Source of the DNA: Pegea sp. RAD2-039
Lineage: Eukaryota > Chordata > Thaliacea > Salpida > Salpidae
DNA length: 64,000 nucleotides
Direction of reading: 5' to 3'
Assembly: GCA_034620365.1 (NCBI GenBank)
Contig: JAQGEQ010000020.1
Location: 248,001-312,000 of the forward strand
Every line of letters begins with the position of its first letter. Positions within the stretch are counted from its first letter, which is position 1. The notes under the pieces are model-generated. The model saw only the letters and a program-made list of their open reading frames with translations, searched no databases and was not told the DNA's origin. A program made the position numbers and the translations under genes. This document shows, piece after piece, positions 62,950 to 64,000 of this stretch.

Positions 62950-63017
62950 TTTTATTTTGGGTTTTATTTTGTAGGCAACCACATTTTATTTTGGGTTTTA
63001 TTTTGTAGGCAACCACA
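62950..63017 (+). repeat. Perfect 34-bp tandem duplication
   Basis: Two identical 34-base units (TTTTATTTTGGG ... GTAGGCAACCACA) stand head to tail, with the preceding CCAC also matching. Identity of the copies implies a recent slippage or duplication event, or a collapsed or expanded short array in the assembly. Confidence 0.9.
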
Positions 63018-63430
63018 TTGACTCATTATATCATTAGTGGGAATATTTTTAGCAGTATTTATTTAGTTCTTTTTAATCTTAGAAGGTTTGCTTGCTTCTT
63101 AGCTAGCTGTTATGATCTATATTTTGTGATGTTTGAAAAACAGTTTGTTATCACTTAACTGTATTCACTTTATCTATTTAATTATTTGTGTCATTTTTAA
63201 ATCATATTTTTTCTCTATCGGGTGTTATTTGAAGTTCTTTTCTGTTTTGAGTATTGTAGTGTTTTTGATTGTAACTTTAAAGTTTTATTACTTTTCTGAG
63301 CTAAATAAAGACTTGTGTTTTTCAACATAACACAAGTAACATTATAATTCTAATTTTTCAGAGGCATATGAGCTTAAAGTTAAATACAATTTTGTTTTAA
63401 ATATAGTGTTGTAAAAACAAAAGGATTTTT

Positions 63431-63436
63431 ATGTGA
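63431..63436 (+). promoter_or_regulatory. Minimal start-stop upstream ORF (ATG TGA)
   Basis: An ATG directly followed by TGA ends two bases before the predicted start codon of the downstream gene. Start-stop elements of this kind are known to stall ribosomes and reduce initiation at the next AUG. Whether it lies in the mature 5' UTR is inferred from its closeness to the start. Confidence 0.4.
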
Positions 63437-63438
63437 TA

Positions 63439-64000
63439 ATGGTGAGAAATAGCTTCAGTTGCAAACGTTCTCTACTTATTTTTATTACTGGTGCAGCTGC
63501 TAGACTAATTTTACTTATATACAATAATTTTGAGTTAGATTCATTATCATCAAAACCAAATTGTATAAATTGCCAAAATTTTATATCATGTCCATCTGAA
63601 AAAATTGAGTTTGAGTCACAACCACCTCTTAATGTACCTAGGACAATGTATAAACCAAAAGGTATGTATGAAGTGATTAGATGGACACAGTTTGATGAGG
63701 ACTTCATATCTGATATCATTAATGATGAACCACAAATTAAGATGAATGATTATTGGAAAGAAGAATATCAAGCTATAAGTCAAGTTGCTTTGCAACATAT
63801 CAACTTGCTAACCAATCAAACTTGGAGAATCTTTAAACTACAAAATGGCTACATTAAACATGATGCTCTACAAGGCATTCATTATATTTTAGATCTTGAT
63901 CTACTTAAAAATCTACAAGATTATGTCAACATTTGTCCTATTAAAAAAAGATTTAGAATAGAATTAGTACATTACCTCTTGCCAATTGAATCTAGTAAAT
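63439..64000 (+). CDS. Chondroitin sulfate synthase / polymerizing factor-like type II membrane enzyme, 3' end outside the window
   Basis: The first 187 codons are open to the window edge. The N-terminus is short and basic (NSFSCKRS), followed by a hydrophobic signal anchor (LLIFITGAAARLILLIY), as in Golgi type II glycosyltransferases. A stem with several Cys follows, then YKPKGMYEVIRWTQF and QNGYIKHDALQGIHYILDL. These fit the chondroitin synthase/CHPF family, where the comparable stretch is a YELLRWDYFT-like motif and NGYRRxxPxxGxxYxLDL. Members extend chondroitin chains in the Golgi. The catalytic domain lies beyond the edge, so I cannot say whether this is CHSY1/3-like or the CHPF-like partner. 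A GGTATG after KPK could act as a donor, but reading through keeps the conserved motif. Confidence 0.75.
   Translation, partial: MVRNSFSCKRSLLIFITGAAARLILLIYNNFELDSLSSKPNCINCQNFISCPSEKIEFESQPPLNVPRTMYKPKGMYEVIRWTQFDEDFISDIINDEPQIKMNDYWKEEYQAISQVALQHINLLTNQTWRIFKLQNGYIKHDALQGIHYILDLDLLKNLQDYVNICPIKKRFRIELVHYLLPIESSK

Larger units (their letters stand above)
60974..63438. other. Intergenic gap between GNL3 and the chondroitin synthase-like gene
   Basis: About 2.5 kb, AT-rich. It contains a LINE 3' end on the minus strand (61585-62190) and a 34-bp tandem duplication near 62950. The rest shows no coding or RNA signal. The promoter and 5' UTR of the right-hand gene should lie in the last few hundred bases. 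Confidence 0.55.

Noticed and set aside
1-64000. Endosome-themed gene cluster (WASHC4, CLHC1, VPS15)
   Set aside because: The genes are interspersed with unrelated ones in mixed orientation, so proximity is not evidence of a functional cluster.
1-64000. CRISPR arrays, bacterial operons, integrated viral elements
   Set aside because: None seen; all coding regions are spliced or typical animal genes, and the only mobile DNA is LINE-, SINE- and hAT-like debris.

Overview
The window is animal nuclear DNA. It is very AT-rich and intron-rich, and it carries extracellular-matrix modules (VWA, laminin-type EGF, Sushi/CCP, trefoil), a chondroitin-synthase-family enzyme and the ciliated-animal gene CLHC1. 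It reads as an invertebrate metazoan; I cannot name the phylum from sequence alone. Exons are clearly richer in G+C than the surrounding DNA. Seven protein genes plus one truncated at the right edge can be assembled from splice sites. In every multi-exon model the exon lengths and phases close into one open frame.

Layout: (1) 2-1914 (+), the 3' part of WASHC4/SWIP of the endosomal WASH complex. (2) 1915-14493, a gene-poor 12.6 kb desert. (3) 14494-30612 (+), a secreted VWA + six laminin-EGF protein with long introns. (4) 33970-37304 (-), CLHC1. (5) 38924-42174 (+), a NAP/SET-family histone-chaperone-like gene with a long serine/aspartate-rich tail, divergent from CLHC1. (6) 43001-46987 (-), PIK3R4/VPS15 as one uninterrupted 1328-codon frame. 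(7) 46988-51229, a gap with old transposon debris. (8) 51230-55595 (+), a secreted CCP/trefoil mosaic. (9) 55596-57483, a gap with a tRNA-derived SINE-like element. (10) 57484-60973 (+), nucleostemin GNL3. (11) 60974-63438, a gap with a LINE 3' end and a 34-bp tandem duplication. (12) 63439-64000 (+), the start of a chondroitin synthase/CHPF-like type II membrane enzyme, cut by the window edge.

Functionally the genes are a mixture. WASHC4 and VPS15 act on endosomes, and CLHC1 carries a clathrin-linker segment. The NAP-like protein and GNL3 are predicted nuclear/nucleolar. The VWA-EGF and CCP-trefoil proteins are predicted secreted products, and the last gene is a Golgi glycosaminoglycan enzyme. 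There is no operon-like organisation. Most introns in the housekeeping genes are 43-60 bp, while those of the VWA-EGF gene reach nearly 5 kb. The most novel material is the CCP-trefoil protein. It repeats a CCP / six-Cys trefoil / four-Cys trefoil pattern, and both four-Cys modules lack exactly the two cysteines that pair in known trefoils. The VWA-laminin-EGF protein with its odd Cys/Trp/Tyr-rich tail and the intron-free VPS15 are next.
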